64,000 bases of DNA from Pseudomonas citrullilanati (GTDB lineage Bacteria > Pseudomonadota > Gammaproteobacteria > Pseudomonadales > Pseudomonadaceae): positions 186,001-250,000 of the forward strand of contig NZ_JAUQOP010000002.1 of NCBI RefSeq assembly GCF_030580855.1, read 5' to 3'. A program made the position numbers and the translations under genes. Positions 62,668 to 64,000 of this stretch are shown piece by piece (position 1 is the stretch's first letter; each line of letters starts with the position of its first letter). The notes beneath the pieces are model-generated. The model ran no database searches and was not told where the DNA came from. It was given only the letters and a program-made list of their open reading frames with translations.

Positions 62668-64000
62668 TTACAGACCGTCCAGCAACGCCTTGTTGCGCAC
62701 CGCACCCTTGTCGGCGCTGGTGGCGAGCAGGGCATAGGCCTTGAGTGCCGTGGTGACCTTGCGCGGACGCGCTTCCACCGGCTTCCAGCCTTTCTTGTCC
62801 TGCACGACGCGACGTGCGGCCAGCTCTTCATCGCTGATCAACAGGTTGATCGAGCGGTTCGGAATGTCGATCAGCACCTTGTCGCCATCCTGCACCAGGC
62901 CGATGGCGCCACCCGCCGCCGCTTCAGGCGAGGCGTGGCCGATGGACAGGCCCGAAGTGCCGCCGGAGAAACGGCCGTCGGTCAGCAGGGCGCACGCCTT
63001 GCCCAGGCCCTTGGACTTCAGGTAGGACGTGGGGTAGAGCATTTCCTGCATGCCCGGGCCGCCTTTCGGGCCCTCGTAGCGAATGATCACGATGTCGCCT
63101 TCCTTCACCTCGTCGGCGAGGATCCCACGCACCGCGCTGTCCTGGCTTTCGAAGATCTTGGCGTTGCCTTCGAACACATGGATCGACTCGTCGACGCCCG
63201 CGGTCTTCACCACGCAGCCGTCCAGGGCGATGTTGCCGTACAGCACGGCCAGGCCGCCTTCCTTGGAGTAGGCGTGCTCGACGCTGCGGATGCAGCCGTT
63301 CTCACGGTCGTCGTCCAGGGTTTCCCAGCGGGTCGACTGGCTGAACGCGGTTTGCGTCGGAATGCCCGCCGGGCCAGCCTTGAAGAAATGATGCACGGCT
63401 TCGTCGTTGGTCTGGGTGATGTCCCACTTGGCGATGGCGTCGGCCATGGTCTTGCTGTGCACGGTCGGCAAGTCGGTGTGCAACAGCCCGCCACGGGCCA
63501 GGGAACCGAGGATGCTGATGATCCCGCCGGCGCGGTGCACGTCTTCCATGTGGTACTTCTGGATGTTCGGCGCGACCTTGCACAGCTGCGGCACGTTGCG
63601 GGACAGGCGGTCGATGTCGCGCAGGTCGAAATCGATCTCGGCTTCCTGGGCGGCGGCCAGCAGGTGCAGGATGGTGTTGGTGGAACCGCCCATGGCGATG
63701 TCCAGGGTCATGGCGTTCTCGAACGCCTTGAAGTTGGCGATGTTGCGCGGCAACACCGACTCGTCGTTCTCGCCGTAGTAGCGCTTGCACAGCTCGACGA
63801 TGGTCCGGCCGGCCTGCAGGAACAGCTGTTCGCGGTCGCTGTGGGTGGCCAGGGTCGAACCGTTGCCCGGCAGGGCCAGGCCCAGCGCCTCGGTGAGGCA
63901 GTTCATCGAGTTGGCGGTGAACATGCCGGAGCACGAACCGCAGGTCGGACAGGCGCTACGCTCGTACTCGGCGACCTTCTCGTCGGAAGCGCTGGAGTCG
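62668..64000 (-). CDS. ilvD: Dihydroxy-acid dehydratase, 5' end outside the window
   Basis: Fe-S dehydratase of valine/isoleucine synthesis. The visible C-terminal 443 residues keep the Cys cluster CPTCGSC (63920-63952 on the minus strand), then [46 protein letters not shown]-like [22 protein letters not shown] and the catalytic/metal region. The frame is open to the window edge, so about 170 N-terminal residues (including start) are missing. No frameshift. Confidence 0.95.
   Translation of the reverse strand, partial: DSSASDEKVAEYERSACPTCGSCSGMFTANSMNCLTEALGLALPGNGSTLATHSDREQLFLQAGRTIVELCKRYYGENDESVLPRNIANFKAFENAMTLDIAMGGSTNTILHLLAAAQEAEIDFDLRDIDRLSRNVPQLCKVAPNIQKYHMEDVHRAGGIISILGSLARGGLLHTDLPTVHSKTMADAIAKWDITQTNDEAVHHFFKAGPAGIPTQTAFSQSTRWETLDDDRENGCIRSVEHAYSKEGGLAVLYGNIALDGCVVKTAGVDESIHVFEGNAKIFESQDSAVRGILADEVKEGDIVIIRYEGPKGGPGMQEMLYPTSYLKSKGLGKACALLTDGRFSGGTSGLSIGHASPEAAAGGAIGLVQDGDKVLIDIPNRSINLLISDEELAARRVVQDKKGWKPVEARPRKVTTALKAYALLATSADKGAVRNKALLDGL

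Overview
The window is a chromosomal segment of a plant- or soil-associated Pseudomonas of the P. fluorescens complex. A member close to the P. brassicacearum/P. kilonensis/P. corrugata subgroup is my best guess. The evidence is gene order and content: lsfA-ssuEADCBF, the spuI/spuABCDEFGH polyamine cluster followed by a HacB-like acylase, folA, pchP and ilvD in Pseudomonas style, high G+C, and REP elements with the GTGGGAGC core. Over them lies a P. syringae-type (Hrp1/Hrc1) type III secretion system (T3SS). Strain-level identity is inference. I see no tRNA, rRNA, CRISPR array, integrase or insertion sequence.

Layout. 1-1200: 3' part of an OprD-family porin. 1487-7100: sulfur scavenging, with the 1-Cys peroxiredoxin lsfA and ssuEADCBF (FMN reductase, sulfonate ABC transporter, alkanesulfonate monooxygenase, Mop-domain protein). 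7235-7870: a TetR regulator. 8157-18997: polyamine uptake and gamma-glutamylation catabolism (spuI divergent from spuABCDEFGH). 19013-19314: a REP array. 19327-23980: a cyanamide-hydratase-like HD protein divergent from a GlxA/AraC regulator, a CMD-family protein and a penicillin/AHL-acylase-type Ntn hydrolase. 24328-28231: a HopM1-family effector with its chaperone, divergent from an HrpH-like lytic transglycosylase. 28275-30804: a serine beta-lactamase-like esterase and a cytochrome P450. 30858-52084: the T3SS.

The T3SS has three HrpL-type operons controlled by a small cascade. The sigma54 activator (51146-52084) should act on a -24/-12 promoter in front of the HrpL-like ECF sigma gene (31445-31981), which is translationally coupled to a GNAT acetyltransferase gene. 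HrpL-type promoters (hrp boxes, GGAACC-N16-CCACNNA) then precede sctWVDNOPQRSTU (32299-42783), a Ser-rich protein with a pilin-like tail (42892-43413), the pilin operon (51052 back to 47405), the hrpF-hrpG-sctC-hrpT-hrpV-chaperone operon (47305 back to 43469), the effector/chaperone pair and the transglycosylase. Thus 26-52 kb forms one regulon. Its unusual points are a single activator instead of an HrpR/HrpS pair, a fused SctQ with a likely internal start, no recognisable harpin or HrpK, an unknown 305-aa protein in the hrpZ position, and an effector module on the hrpL side rather than the hrpRS side.

52465-64000 returns to ordinary core genome: a thioredoxin-fold DUF6436 protein, an alpha/beta hydrolase, a DUF2059 protein, a 2OG-Fe(II) oxygenase with a DUF523 protein, a GTPase/DUF2868 membrane pair, folA, a cystine symporter, phosphorylcholine phosphatase and the C-terminal part of ilvD, separated by REP elements and strong terminators.
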